NCBI GenBank assembly: GCA_035552275.1
Contig: DASZLR010000256.1
Coordinates: 1 to 13,006, forward strand
DNA length: 13,006 nucleotides
Reading direction: 5' to 3'
Source of the DNA: DASVLX01 sp035552275
GTDB taxonomy: Bacteria > Actinomycetota > Actinomycetes > Mycobacteriales > Pseudonocardiaceae
Positions 1 to 6,957 of the stretch are shown here, one piece after another (position 1 is the first letter of the stretch; every line of letters starts with the position of its first letter). The notes beneath the pieces were generated by a model. The model did not search any database and had not been told where the DNA came from. It saw only the letters and a list, made by a program, of their open reading frames with translations. The position numbers and the translations under genes are program-made.

Positions 1-314
1 ATGGCCAGGTCCATCGCCTCGGACGCCGCCCACAGGCCCAGTGCCCGGCCGGCGTCGAGCAGCACGCACGCCCCGGTGTCGGCCAGCGCCTTGGGTTCGG
101 CCGTCGGCTCGACCCGGGCCTGCTCGAACAGCGGCAGGTACAGCCGGGTCAGGTTGGCCACGCCGTGCGACGACAGTCCGGCGAGGTCGCCGTAGCAGAG
201 CGCGGCGGCGGCCAACTCGGCCCGATCGGCCGGTATGCCCCGGCCGGCGAACAGCCCGGCGACGAAGCCCACCAGGTCCGCGTGCCGGACCCGAACCACT
301 GCGGCAGAAGACAA
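1..314 (-). CDS. Malate/L-lactate dehydrogenase family (Ldh_2) oxidoreductase, N-terminal part
   Basis: The first 104 codons are present and the rest lies beyond the left edge. The protein reads RVRHADLVGFVAGLFAGRGI, then a stretch with LSSHGVANLTRLYLPLFEQ at about residues 46-64. The SHG followed by a leucine/tyrosine-rich helix and the VEPTAEPK segment match the N-terminal part of the NAD(P)H-dependent malate/L-lactate/ureidoglycolate dehydrogenase family (AllD, ComC, DpkA and relatives). That family reduces 2-oxo acids or cyclic imines in the cytosol. I chose the TTG start because an AGGAG Shine-Dalgarno lies 9 nt upstream, inside the end of the preceding gene. The gap to the M20 gene's stop is 5 bp, so this is the fourth gene of the leftward operon. 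The substrate cannot be inferred: the catalytic and most cofactor-contacting residues are outside the window. Family call is fairly sure, specific function unknown. Confidence 0.82.
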   Translation of the reverse strand, partial: MSSAAVVRVRHADLVGFVAGLFAGRGIPADRAELAAAALCYGDLAGLSSHGVANLTRLYLPLFEQARVEPTAEPKALADTGACVLLDAGRALGLWAASEAMDLA

Positions 315-319
315 GGCGA

Positions 320-1669
320 TCAGCTCCTGGTCATGCGTTGGTCCTCGGCGAAATGCCGCAGGAGGTTGGTAACGGCGGCGGCGAATTCGTCCAGTTCGGA
401 CAGTTCGGCGAACTCGCCGGCGGCGTGCGCGCGGTTGTCGGATAGTGATCCGGGGCCGAGGACCACGGTGTAGGCGTCGGGCAGGCCGGCGCACCAGATC
501 GCGTCACAGGTGAAGGCCGGCTGGTCGTCCGGCCACCGTCGCAGACCGGACCGGTCCAGCAGCGCCTCGCCCCAGGGGTCCGTATTGGACAGTGCGGGCA
601 GTCCGCGTTTGTGCCATTCGAGCTCGGTGATGGCAGTGGCGTCGGCGGCGGTGCGGGCGAATGCGCGGATGTCGGCGAACCGCTCGGCGAATTCGGCCAG
701 TCCGTCCCGCAGCGCGGTGTCGACGGCGCGCTCGATGCCGGGGCCGGCGGCCGCATCGGCGTAGGGCAGGTTGAGCAGCAGCGTGCCCGAGCCGTAGACC
801 TTGTTGTGCGATTGGCCGGTATACATACCCGCTACACACATCGCGCTGTCAGTGGTGGTCCCGAGCCGGTGGGCGAGGAACTGGGCGAGCCACCCGAGCA
901 GCACGGTGGCGTTGTGGCCGGCTTGCGGCCGGTCATCGATGGCATCCTCGCCGGAAACCCGCACGCACGCGGTCATCGCGGCGGTCGCTCTGGGCAGGTA
1001 GCGCAGGCCGGTCGGCTCGCAGAACACGTTGAGCCGGCCGGTGAAACCGAGTTCGATCAGCGGTCGAGTGCCGATCGTGCCCAGCGCGCCACCCTCCTCG
1101 CCGGCCACCGCCTGGATCAACACGGTCACCTCGGAACCGATCGACGGATCGGCCGCGGCCGCGGCGCGAACGCCGGCCAGCAGCGCCACCGCCGGTCCCT
1201 TGGCATCGATCGCGCCACGACCGGTGAACCGACGGCCGTCGACGTCGGCCGGCCAGGTCCCGGCCACGGTATCCAGGTGCACGTTGAACATCACCGTGCG
1301 GCCGGCAGGTTGGGCCGGGCCGAGTCGCAACACCAAGCTGGGTTGCTGGTCCAGGAATCCCGGCCGGTCGGCCATCGCCGCACGGACCGCGAGCGGGGTG
1401 TCCGGTCGGAGCACGGCGCTCGGATCGGGCGGCTGGTGCCGGACGACCGCGCAGCCGAATTCCGCGGCCGCCGCCGCGTACCGACGTTGCGCGGCCCACA
1501 GTTGGCCGCGCTCATCGGTTTCCAATGGGCTGACGGTGGGCAGCCGCAGCAGGTCCAGCAACAGGTCGTGATCGGACCCCGTCAGCCCCGTCGGCACAGC
1601 CGGCGACAGAGCCGAAGACGTCCGAATGTCGGTCAACGGGCCAACATCCGGTGCAGCGCCTGTCCACAT
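320..1669 (-). CDS. M20-family zinc metallopeptidase / deacylase (ArgE/DapE/LysK type)
   Basis: This 449-residue protein has the full M20 di-metal site. His131 and Asp133 lie in HLDTV, the bridging Asp155 in GRGAIDAKGP, the general base Glu191 and ligand Glu192 in AGEEGG, Glu218 in CEPT, and the last His415 in NRAHAAGEF. The family hydrolyses amide bonds of N-acyl amino acids, dipeptides or carrier-bound amino acids in the cytosol. The GRGAxDAKGP form recalls LysW-lysine hydrolases (LysK) more than ArgE, but this is from memory. The ATG at 1669 overlaps the preceding gene by 37 bp and has no Shine-Dalgarno. A TTG at 1636 (overlapping that gene's TGA as TTGA) would remove 11 residues and may be the real start, since homology begins only around residue 35. 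It is the third gene of the leftward operon. Inference: it removes an acyl or carrier group from an amino intermediate. Confidence 0.9.
   Translation of the reverse strand: MWTGAAPDVGPLTDIRTSSALSPAVPTGLTGSDHDLLLDLLRLPTVSPLETDERGQLWAAQRRYAAAAAEFGCAVVRHQPPDPSAVLRPDTPLAVRAAMADRPGFLDQQPSLVLRLGPAQPAGRTVMFNVHLDTVAGTWPADVDGRRFTGRGAIDAKGPAVALLAGVRAAAAADPSIGSEVTVLIQAVAGEEGGALGTIGTRPLIELGFTGRLNVFCEPTGLRYLPRATAAMTACVRVSGEDAIDDRPQAGHNATVLLGWLAQFLAHRLGTTTDSAMCVAGMYTGQSHNKVYGSGTLLLNLPYADAAAGPGIERAVDTALRDGLAEFAERFADIRAFARTAADATAITELEWHKRGLPALSNTDPWGEALLDRSGLRRWPDDQPAFTCDAIWCAGLPDAYTVVLGPGSLSDNRAHAAGEFAELSELDEFAAAVTNLLRHFAEDQRMTRS
324..328 (-). promoter_or_regulatory. Shine-Dalgarno AGGAG for the TTG-start dehydrogenase gene
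   Basis: AGGAG on the minus strand lies 9 nt before the TTG at 314-312 and within the last codons of the M20 gene (Arg-Ser). No ATG or GTG in that frame has as good a site, so it decides the start. Confidence 0.6.
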
Positions 1670-2472
1670 GCGACGAACGCGGACAGGGCGTCCTGGCCAG
1701 TGCCGATGCCGCCGGCGTGCGGCTGGCCGGCCACATGCGGCTCCAGCGACAACGCGCCCCGGTAGCCGGAGTCGAGCAGTAGCCGGAGGCAGTCGGCCAC
1801 CCGCGCCTGTCCCGCGCCGGGCATGGTGTAGACGACTCGATCCCCTGTCCTGGTGGCGTCCTTGATGTGCACGTGCTCGACATGCCCGATCAGCTCAGCC
1901 AGCATCGCGTAGCCGTCATAGCCGTGCGCGACGCCGTTGCCGGTGTCGAACAGCAGACGCAGCGCCGGACTGTCTACTTCGGATAGAATCGTCATCGCTC
2001 GATCGGCGCTCGTGCCTGCCCAGCCGGAACAGTTCTCGTGCAGCAGAACAAGGTCCTGTCGACAGGCTTGCTCGGCGAGCCGACCCAGCCGGTCCACCAC
2101 CTGCCGTTTCCAGTCCGGTTCGGACAGTCCATCGTTGGGATACGACATCACCCTGACGTAGCGGGCGCCCAACCGCTGGCAGCGGCGGGCCAGCACGGCG
2201 AGCTCGCGTTCGTCGTCCTCGAACGGAGTGCTGATCGGCCGTGCCCAGCTACCGATCCGGGATGCCACACACACCACCCGCACACCGGCCGCGTCGAGTT
2301 GGTCCGCCATCCGGCCGAACTCGTCGTCGTCCAGCTCGGCCAGCTGCACGCCGTCCACCGTTCGCAGCTCCATCGCCGACCAGCCGAGTTGGTCGATCGC
2401 GGCGAGTTGTCCAGCGAGGTCCGACGCGGCTTCGTCGCCGATGCCGGCGAGCGTGAGCGATGCGTCGGTCAC
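1633..2472 (-). CDS. Sugar-phosphate isomerase/epimerase-like TIM-barrel protein (AP_endonuc_2 / xylose isomerase-like)
   Basis: This 279-residue protein has the fold and metal ligands of the xylose-isomerase-like TIM barrel superfamily that includes IolE, IolI and hydroxypyruvate isomerase. Seen ligands are Glu146 in LLHENCSGW, Asp176 in LFDTGNG, His202 in HVHIKD and Glu244 in LSLEPH, placed at the ends of successive strands; 279 residues is a usual length. Members move a carbonyl along a sugar or inosose, epimerise, or dehydrate, with a divalent metal. The chosen GTG start at 2472 overlaps the preceding TGA as GTGA, which implies translational coupling to the dehydrogenase gene. Longer in-frame readings (to 2523) would run into that gene and lack homology. 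Next to an oxidoreductase and aminotransferases, an inosose- or keto-sugar isomerase role is a reasonable inference. The exact substrate is unknown. Confidence 0.88.
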   Translation of the reverse strand: MTDASLTLAGIGDEAASDLAGQLAAIDQLGWSAMELRTVDGVQLAELDDDEFGRMADQLDAAGVRVVCVASRIGSWARPISTPFEDDERELAVLARRCQRLGARYVRVMSYPNDGLSEPDWKRQVVDRLGRLAEQACRQDLVLLHENCSGWAGTSADRAMTILSEVDSPALRLLFDTGNGVAHGYDGYAMLAELIGHVEHVHIKDATRTGDRVVYTMPGAGQARVADCLRLLLDSGYRGALSLEPHVAGQPHAGGIGTGQDALSAFVACGQALHRMLAR

Positions 2473-3554
2473 CGCCCGCACCGCGCCTTCGCCGCGTCCA
2501 ACAGCCCCACGACCTGACAGCAACGCTCGAAGTCCGGATCCGCACCGACGGGCTCGGGGCGCTGGAACCGTTGGTATGCCTGGCGAATGAACTCACCGAG
2601 GGCATCATCGGGGAACACTTCGGTGGTGTGCTGACCGGGCGCGCTGATCCGCAGCCGGGCATGGTCGTCGTCCCCGCCGCAGGCGTAGTGCGCCACGGCG
2701 GTGCCGTGCTCGAAGCGCAGCGCCATCCGCCGTTCGCGCACCGGCGAGGTGAGGTCGGACCGGATGGTGGTGCGCAGGCCGCTGGCGTGCCGCAGCGACA
2801 GGCTTGCCGTACCCATGTCCGGAATGACCCGCTGGCCGATGACCATGTCGGTGAGACCGGCGTCGACCACGGTCGCCGGACCGGCCAGCTGTAGCGCCAC
2901 CCCCACCGAATGCGGCAGCTCCACGTCGAACGCGGTGGGATGGCCGGTGCTGGCCGCCGTCCGGGTGAACCGGGGCTTGCGCTGGATCACCGACAGCGAC
3001 CGCGCGGCCCCCAGCGTGCCGAGCTCGACCAGGGTCGCGAGCCGGCGGGTGAGCGCGCTGACCTGCCAGTGCGCGACCACGACCAGCCGCAGCCGCCAGC
3101 GGTCGCGCTTGGCCGCGATCGCGGCGACCGAGCGGGCGTCACCGGCCAGTGGCTTCTCCATCAGGAAGTTCCGAAACCCCATCCGGGCCAACCGGTCGAG
3201 CGGCTCCATCCGCTGGGTCGGCGGAGTGCACAGGTGGACCACGGTGCGGTCCGGATCGCAGCGGAGCGCGGCATCGTCCAGGTCGCGCAGCAGCAGCGCG
3301 CCCACTCTGGTCCGGTAGGGCGCCGATCCGGGGTCGTAGCCGATCGGCGGGTGCTCATCGAACAGCAGCCGACCCTGAGGCGTGCGGCGCAGCCTGGCCA
3401 GCGTGGGCAGGTGCAGGCCGGTCCCGGCCCGGCCGAGGCCGACCACCAGTGACCGGAAAGGAGCTGTGACCGCTGCGCCGGCCGGCTCACTCGATGGCGC
3501 ACCGGCCGGCCCGGACAATTCGATGGAGCTGGTCAACGGGAACCGCCTTCGCAT
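2469..3554 (-). CDS. Gfo/Idh/MocA-family NAD(P)-dependent oxidoreductase
   Basis: The protein has 361 residues, usual for the family. After about 33 likely non-conserved residues comes the Rossmann strand and loop SLVVGLGRAGTGLHLPTL (GxGxxG-like at 39-44), then HLCTPP at 107-112 and the signature EKPLA at 133-137. The second domain has Asp210 and His215 in FDVELPHSVGVALQLAG, the usual catalytic pair region. Gfo/Idh/MocA enzymes reversibly oxidise a sugar or cyclitol hydroxyl to a ketone with NAD(P). It is the first gene of the leftward operon and diverges from the aminotransferase operon, so it may supply the keto substrate. The ATG at 3554 has GGAG only 2 nt away. A TTG nine codons-minus-two downstream (after AAGGCGG) is an alternative start, so the first 7-30 residues are uncertain. 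Family assignment is firm, substrate unknown. Confidence 0.9.
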   Translation of the reverse strand: MRRRFPLTSSIELSGPAGAPSSEPAGAAVTAPFRSLVVGLGRAGTGLHLPTLARLRRTPQGRLLFDEHPPIGYDPGSAPYRTRVGALLLRDLDDAALRCDPDRTVVHLCTPPTQRMEPLDRLARMGFRNFLMEKPLAGDARSVAAIAAKRDRWRLRLVVVAHWQVSALTRRLATLVELGTLGAARSLSVIQRKPRFTRTAASTGHPTAFDVELPHSVGVALQLAGPATVVDAGLTDMVIGQRVIPDMGTASLSLRHASGLRTTIRSDLTSPVRERRMALRFEHGTAVAHYACGGDDDHARLRISAPGQHTTEVFPDDALGEFIRQAYQRFQRPEPVGADPDFERCCQVVGLLDAAKARCGR

Positions 3555-3730
3555 TCTCCGGGTCGCACATTCGTAGGATTCTCAGCGGCCGGTATCGCTG
3601 TCAAGCGGGCCAGCGGCGGACAACCAGAAAGAGTGAATCCCGTTCGGTTCACGGGCGGGTAATTTGGCTCGCTGCTAACGTCGAACAGGCGTTATCGGAA
3701 AAGGCTGCTGGAAACGAGCGGTTGGAAACG
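3555..3730. promoter_or_regulatory. Divergent intergenic region between dehydrogenase and aminotransferase operons
   Basis: This 176-bp gap separates two divergent operons and must carry the promoters for one or both. It is less GC-rich than its flanks, with AT-containing stretches such as TAATTT near 3660 that could be a -10 element for rightward transcription. I found no convincing -35 partner. It also holds an imperfect inverted repeat (listed separately) and two copies of TGGAAACGA at 3709-3717 and 3723-3731, the second running into the aminotransferase ATG. No open frame here looks coding. Confidence 0.55.
3633..3652. repeat. Imperfect inverted repeat, possible operator
   Basis: GTGAA and TTCAC form 5-bp perfect arms separated by 10 bp; an internal C:G pair two positions further in also matches. 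The 20-bp size and position between divergent operons fit a dimeric repressor site, but a chance match is possible. Confidence 0.3.
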
Positions 3731-4948
3731 ATGGGCGGTACCGGATCAATGGCGCGTTCGGCGGCGGAAGTAACGCGGAACAGCCGGAACAACCAGCGGC
3801 CAGTTCCCTTCTTCACCCAGGCCGAGTCGTTCGCCGCGCTGTGGCCGCTGATCAGCGAGCAGGTCAATGACGTCATCGACCGGGGCAAGTTCTCGCACGG
3901 GCACAAGGTCGCCGAGTTGGAGCGGGCGCTGGCCGAGTACACCGGCGCGGCCCACGTCATCGGCGTGAACAGCGGCACCGACGCGCTGGTCATCCTGCTC
4001 CGCGCCGCCGGCATCGAACCCGGCGACGAGGTGATCGTGCCCGCGTTCAGCTTCATCGCGTCGGCGTCGGCGGTGGTGCTGGCCGGCGGCCGACCGGTGT
4101 TCGCCGACATCGAGCCGGACAGCTACGCGCTCGACCCGTCGGCGGCCGCCGACGCGGTCACGGCACGCACCCGATTCCTGCTGCCGGCGCATCTGTTCTG
4201 CCAGCTGGCGGATCTGGACGGCTTGGTCGAGCTCGCCGACCGACGGGGGCTGACCATGGTCGAGGACAGCGCCGAGGCGATCGGGATGCGCTGGAACGGA
4301 CGACACGCCGGACGGTTCGGCGCAGGCGGGGTGCTGTCGTTCTTTCCCACCAAGACGCTGGGCGCGATCGGTGACGCGGGCGCGGTGCTGACCGACGATC
4401 CGCACCTCGCCGCCGTCGCCGACGCGCTGCGCCACCACGGCCGGGCCGGCCACACGATCAATCATTTTCCCGGTATCGCCACGCCGACCGCCTATCCCGG
4501 GATGAACAGCAAGATGGACGACCTGCAGGCCGCCGTGCTGCTGGCCAAGCTGACTCGGCTCGATGCGGAGATCAGCCGCCGGAATCACCTGGCTGACGCC
4601 TACTCGGCGCGGTTGCGGGGCTGTCCCGGAATCCGCCGGCTGCCGGCGATGGTGCGCCGAACCGCGACCACCAACCGCGTCTGTTACGTCTATCTGATCG
4701 AGGTGGACGCCCGCGACGAACTGGCGGACTGGCTGGCCGGACAGGGCATCGGGACGGAGACCTACTATCCGGCGCCGCTGCACCTACAGCCGTGCTTCGC
4801 CGATCTCGGGCATCGGCCCGGCGATTTCCCGGTCGCCGAGGCGGCCTGCGCGCGGACCCTCGCCCTGCCGCTCTACCCGGACCTGACCGACGCCGAGGTC
4901 GACGTGGTCTGCGCGGCCGTTCGCCGGTTCTTCGGGGAACGCGGATGA
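3731..4948 (+). CDS. DegT/DnrJ/EryC1-family PLP-dependent aminotransferase (first of pair)
   Basis: This 405-residue protein is a fold-type I sugar aminotransferase. It shows NSGTDAL (80-86, phosphate/PLP contacts), DEVIVPAFSFIA, VEDSAEA with the pyridine-binding Asp179, and SFFPTKTLG with the Schiff-base Lys208. The C-terminal half has MNSKMDDLQAAVL and ETYYPAPLH, also typical. Such enzymes transfer an amino group from Glu or Gln to a keto-sugar, keto-cyclitol or similar ketone. The open frame extends back to 3494, but that extension is low-homology and covers the promoter region. ATG 3731, after GGAAA, is the best start, and ATG 3749 is an alternative. The gene overlaps the next aminotransferase by ATGA. 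As first gene of the rightward operon it probably acts on a ketone made by the divergent dehydrogenase (inference). Confidence 0.93.
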   Translation: MGGTGSMARSAAEVTRNSRNNQRPVPFFTQAESFAALWPLISEQVNDVIDRGKFSHGHKVAELERALAEYTGAAHVIGVNSGTDALVILLRAAGIEPGDEVIVPAFSFIASASAVVLAGGRPVFADIEPDSYALDPSAAADAVTARTRFLLPAHLFCQLADLDGLVELADRRGLTMVEDSAEAIGMRWNGRHAGRFGAGGVLSFFPTKTLGAIGDAGAVLTDDPHLAAVADALRHHGRAGHTINHFPGIATPTAYPGMNSKMDDLQAAVLLAKLTRLDAEISRRNHLADAYSARLRGCPGIRRLPAMVRRTATTNRVCYVYLIEVDARDELADWLAGQGIGTETYYPAPLHLQPCFADLGHRPGDFPVAEAACARTLALPLYPDLTDAEVDVVCAAVRRFFGERG

Positions 4949-6105
4949 ACGCGATCGACCTGCCGTTCTTCCCCACCGATCAGTTCGATGAGGATCGTGA
5001 GGTGCTGGTCGACCTGGTCCGGCGGATCGGGCTGGCGCCCAGCCAGCGGTTCATCCTCGGCGAGCAGACCGCGCGATTCGAGGAACTGCTGCGCGCCGAG
5101 TTGGGCGCGGCCGACGTGGTCGCCTGCGGCAGCGGCACTTCCGCGTTGACCCTGATCCTGCGTGCGATGGACATCGGCCCCGGCGACGAGATCGTGGTGC
5201 CGGCGTTCGGCTGTGCGCCGCTGGCCTCGGCGCCGGTCAGCGTGGGCGCGACCCCGGTGTTCGCCGATGTGGACCCGTGGACGATGGTGGCCGACCCGAC
5301 CGCCGTCGAAGCCGCGATCACCCCGCGGACCAGGGCGATCATGCCGGCGCACATCTTCTCGGTGCTGGCCGACATGCCGGCGATGCGGCGGATCGCCGGC
5401 CGCCATTCGCTGCGGCTGGTCGAGGACTCCGCGGTCGCACAGGGCGCGGTACTCGACGGCGTGCCGGCCGGGCGCTGGGGCGACGCCGGAGTGTTCTCGT
5501 TCGTGCAGGTCAAGTCGTTCGGCGGACCGGGCGAGGGCGGCGTGGTGGTGACCGGGGACGCCGAACTTGGTGCGGCGGTGCGGATGCTGCGCAACCACGG
5601 CCAGGACGGTGCGCGCCGGTTCGTCCATCACCGGATCGGCTACAACAGCCGGTTTGACGAACTGCTGGCCGCGTTCCAGATCCACCGGCACCCGACGCTG
5701 GGACGGCGACTGGACCGCCGGGCGCGGATCGCCGAGTACTACACCGACCGGTTCGCCACGCTGGCCGATCACGGGGTGCTGGCGCCGCCGCCGGGCCGTG
5801 CCGGGCGCTGCTACTACGTCTACACGCTGCTGGCGCGGCAGCGCGACGAACTGCGTGATCACCTTGCCGCACAGGGCATCGGCTCGCACGCCTACTATCC
5901 ACTGCCGCTGCCCGCCCAGCCGGCGTTCGCCCGGTTCGCCGCCGTCGGCCAGCGTTGGCCGGCCGCCGACCAGGCCAGCGCCCGAGCACTGTCCATTCCG
6001 GTCTATCCGCAGCTGCGCGACGCCGACGTGGAGCGGATCGCGGACGCGGTGTGCGCGTTCGTCGGCCGGTCAGTCAGTCCGGAGCGGATCGGCGCCCGCC
6101 CATGA
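4945..6105 (+). CDS. DegT/DnrJ/EryC1-family PLP-dependent aminotransferase (second of pair)
   Basis: This 386-residue protein is paralogous to its upstream neighbour but clearly divergent. Motifs are CGSGTSAL (61-68), DEIVVPAFGCAPLAS, VEDSAVAQGA with Asp161, and FSFVQVKSFGGPGEGG with the PLP lysine Lys190, so it should be catalytically competent. The C-terminal HAYYPLPLPAQPAF matches the substrate-side loop of the family. Start ATG 4945 overlaps the previous stop (ATGA), implying coupled translation and stoichiometric production. Two different aminotransferases in one operon suggest either two transamination steps on one molecule or a heteromeric enzyme. The active-site stretch GCAPLASA here versus SFIASASA in the first protein indicates different substrates. 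The start is fixed by overlap rather than by a strong Shine-Dalgarno. Precise substrate unknown. Confidence 0.93.
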   Translation: MNAIDLPFFPTDQFDEDREVLVDLVRRIGLAPSQRFILGEQTARFEELLRAELGAADVVACGSGTSALTLILRAMDIGPGDEIVVPAFGCAPLASAPVSVGATPVFADVDPWTMVADPTAVEAAITPRTRAIMPAHIFSVLADMPAMRRIAGRHSLRLVEDSAVAQGAVLDGVPAGRWGDAGVFSFVQVKSFGGPGEGGVVVTGDAELGAAVRMLRNHGQDGARRFVHHRIGYNSRFDELLAAFQIHRHPTLGRRLDRRARIAEYYTDRFATLADHGVLAPPPGRAGRCYYVYTLLARQRDELRDHLAAQGIGSHAYYPLPLPAQPAFARFAAVGQRWPAADQASARALSIPVYPQLRDADVERIADAVCAFVGRSVSPERIGARP

Positions 6106-6195
6106 CCACTATGGACAGAACTCGTGAACGCGGCGATCGGCCGAATACCGCCATCTGATCCGTGATCTGCCACGCAGCAGAGAAAGGGCGAAACC

Positions 6196-6957
6196 ATGCT
6201 GGCTGTCCTCACCATTGGCGTCGTGGTCGGTGTAGTCGTCGTTGTCGGTGGCCTGGTCTACACAACCCAGCGGTTTGTGCCGCATGCGGTCCGGGCCGAG
6301 CACAATGATGTCGCCGGATTTGTCTATGCCGTACTCGGCGTGATGTTCGCGGTGACCCTGGCCTTCGTGGTGGTGAACGAATGGGAGGCCATTTCGACGG
6401 CGAAGAACAACACGTTCACCGAGGCCAACGAACTCGGCGCGCTGTACTGGGCGTCCCGCGCGCTGCCGGCGGCCCAGGGCCGGGACCTGGAGCGAACCAC
6501 CCAGCAGTACGCCGACGTGGTGATCGACCAGGAATGGTCGATGCTCAACGACGGCGGGTCCAGCACCGAGGCGACCAACCTCGTGTACCAGATGCGGGAC
6601 GAGATCAACGCGCTGCCCACCGACTCCGCGCGGAACCAGACGATCTACGACCAGTCACTGGACCACATCAACAATCTCGCCGCCGCCCGGCGCGCCCGGC
6701 TCAACGAGAGCGGCGACGAGGTGCCCGCCATCCTGTGGGCCACCCTGATTCTCGGCGCGGTGCTGACCGTCGGCTACACATTCCTCTTCGGACTGTCCAA
6801 GTTCTGGTCGCATGTGCTGATCGCCGCGCCGCTGGCCGTGCTGGTGGTGCTGGCACTGGTGGTGATCGGGGTGATGGACCATCCGTTCGGCGGGGTGGTC
6901 GCCGTGCAACCGGACGCCTTCCACATCTTCCTCAGCCGATTGCCCGCCCAGCGTTGA
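6196..6957 (+). CDS. DUF4239 (bestrophin-like domain) membrane protein
   Basis: This 253-residue protein has four predicted membrane helices: about 2-22, 41-61, 177-199 and 206-227. The roughly 115-residue hydrophilic middle contains NTFTEANELGALYW. Conserved-looking polar residues EHND (35-38) lie just before helix 2, and W63 with the following acidic/alpha region fits the DUF4239 pattern (HN near helix 2, then W...A...EA..L). The family is annotated as bestrophin-like from distant similarity; transport function is not proven. The start is well supported by GAAAGGG at 6182-6188, 7 nt before ATG. It lies 90 bp after the aminotransferase operon on the same strand but is probably functionally separate. 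Its 3' end overlaps the convergent ClC gene by 26 bp. Confidence 0.85.
   Translation: MLAVLTIGVVVGVVVVVGGLVYTTQRFVPHAVRAEHNDVAGFVYAVLGVMFAVTLAFVVVNEWEAISTAKNNTFTEANELGALYWASRALPAAQGRDLERTTQQYADVVIDQEWSMLNDGGSSTEATNLVYQMRDEINALPTDSARNQTIYDQSLDHINNLAAARRARLNESGDEVPAILWATLILGAVLTVGYTFLFGLSKFWSHVLIAAPLAVLVVLALVVIGVMDHPFGGVVAVQPDAFHIFLSRLPAQR

Noticed and set aside
1..195. Plus-strand frame beginning with ATG at base 1
   Set aside because: Ser/Ala/Arg-rich shadow; the minus strand encodes a recognisable Ldh_2 N-terminus.
611..1765. 384-codon plus-strand frame opposite the M20 gene
   Set aside because: Gly/Arg-rich with no motifs; the minus strand carries a complete M20 metal site.
3494..3730. 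In-frame upstream extension of the first aminotransferase to 484 residues
   Set aside because: The extra 79 residues do not resemble the family, cover the divergent promoter gap, and overlap the start of the opposite dehydrogenase gene.
6102..6158. 18-codon peptide overlapping the second aminotransferase stop (ATGA)
   Set aside because: Very short, low information, no Shine-Dalgarno of its own, and no family resemblance.
6106..6195. Rho-independent terminator after the aminotransferase operon
   Set aside because: No stem of useful length followed by a T run was found in the 90-bp gap.
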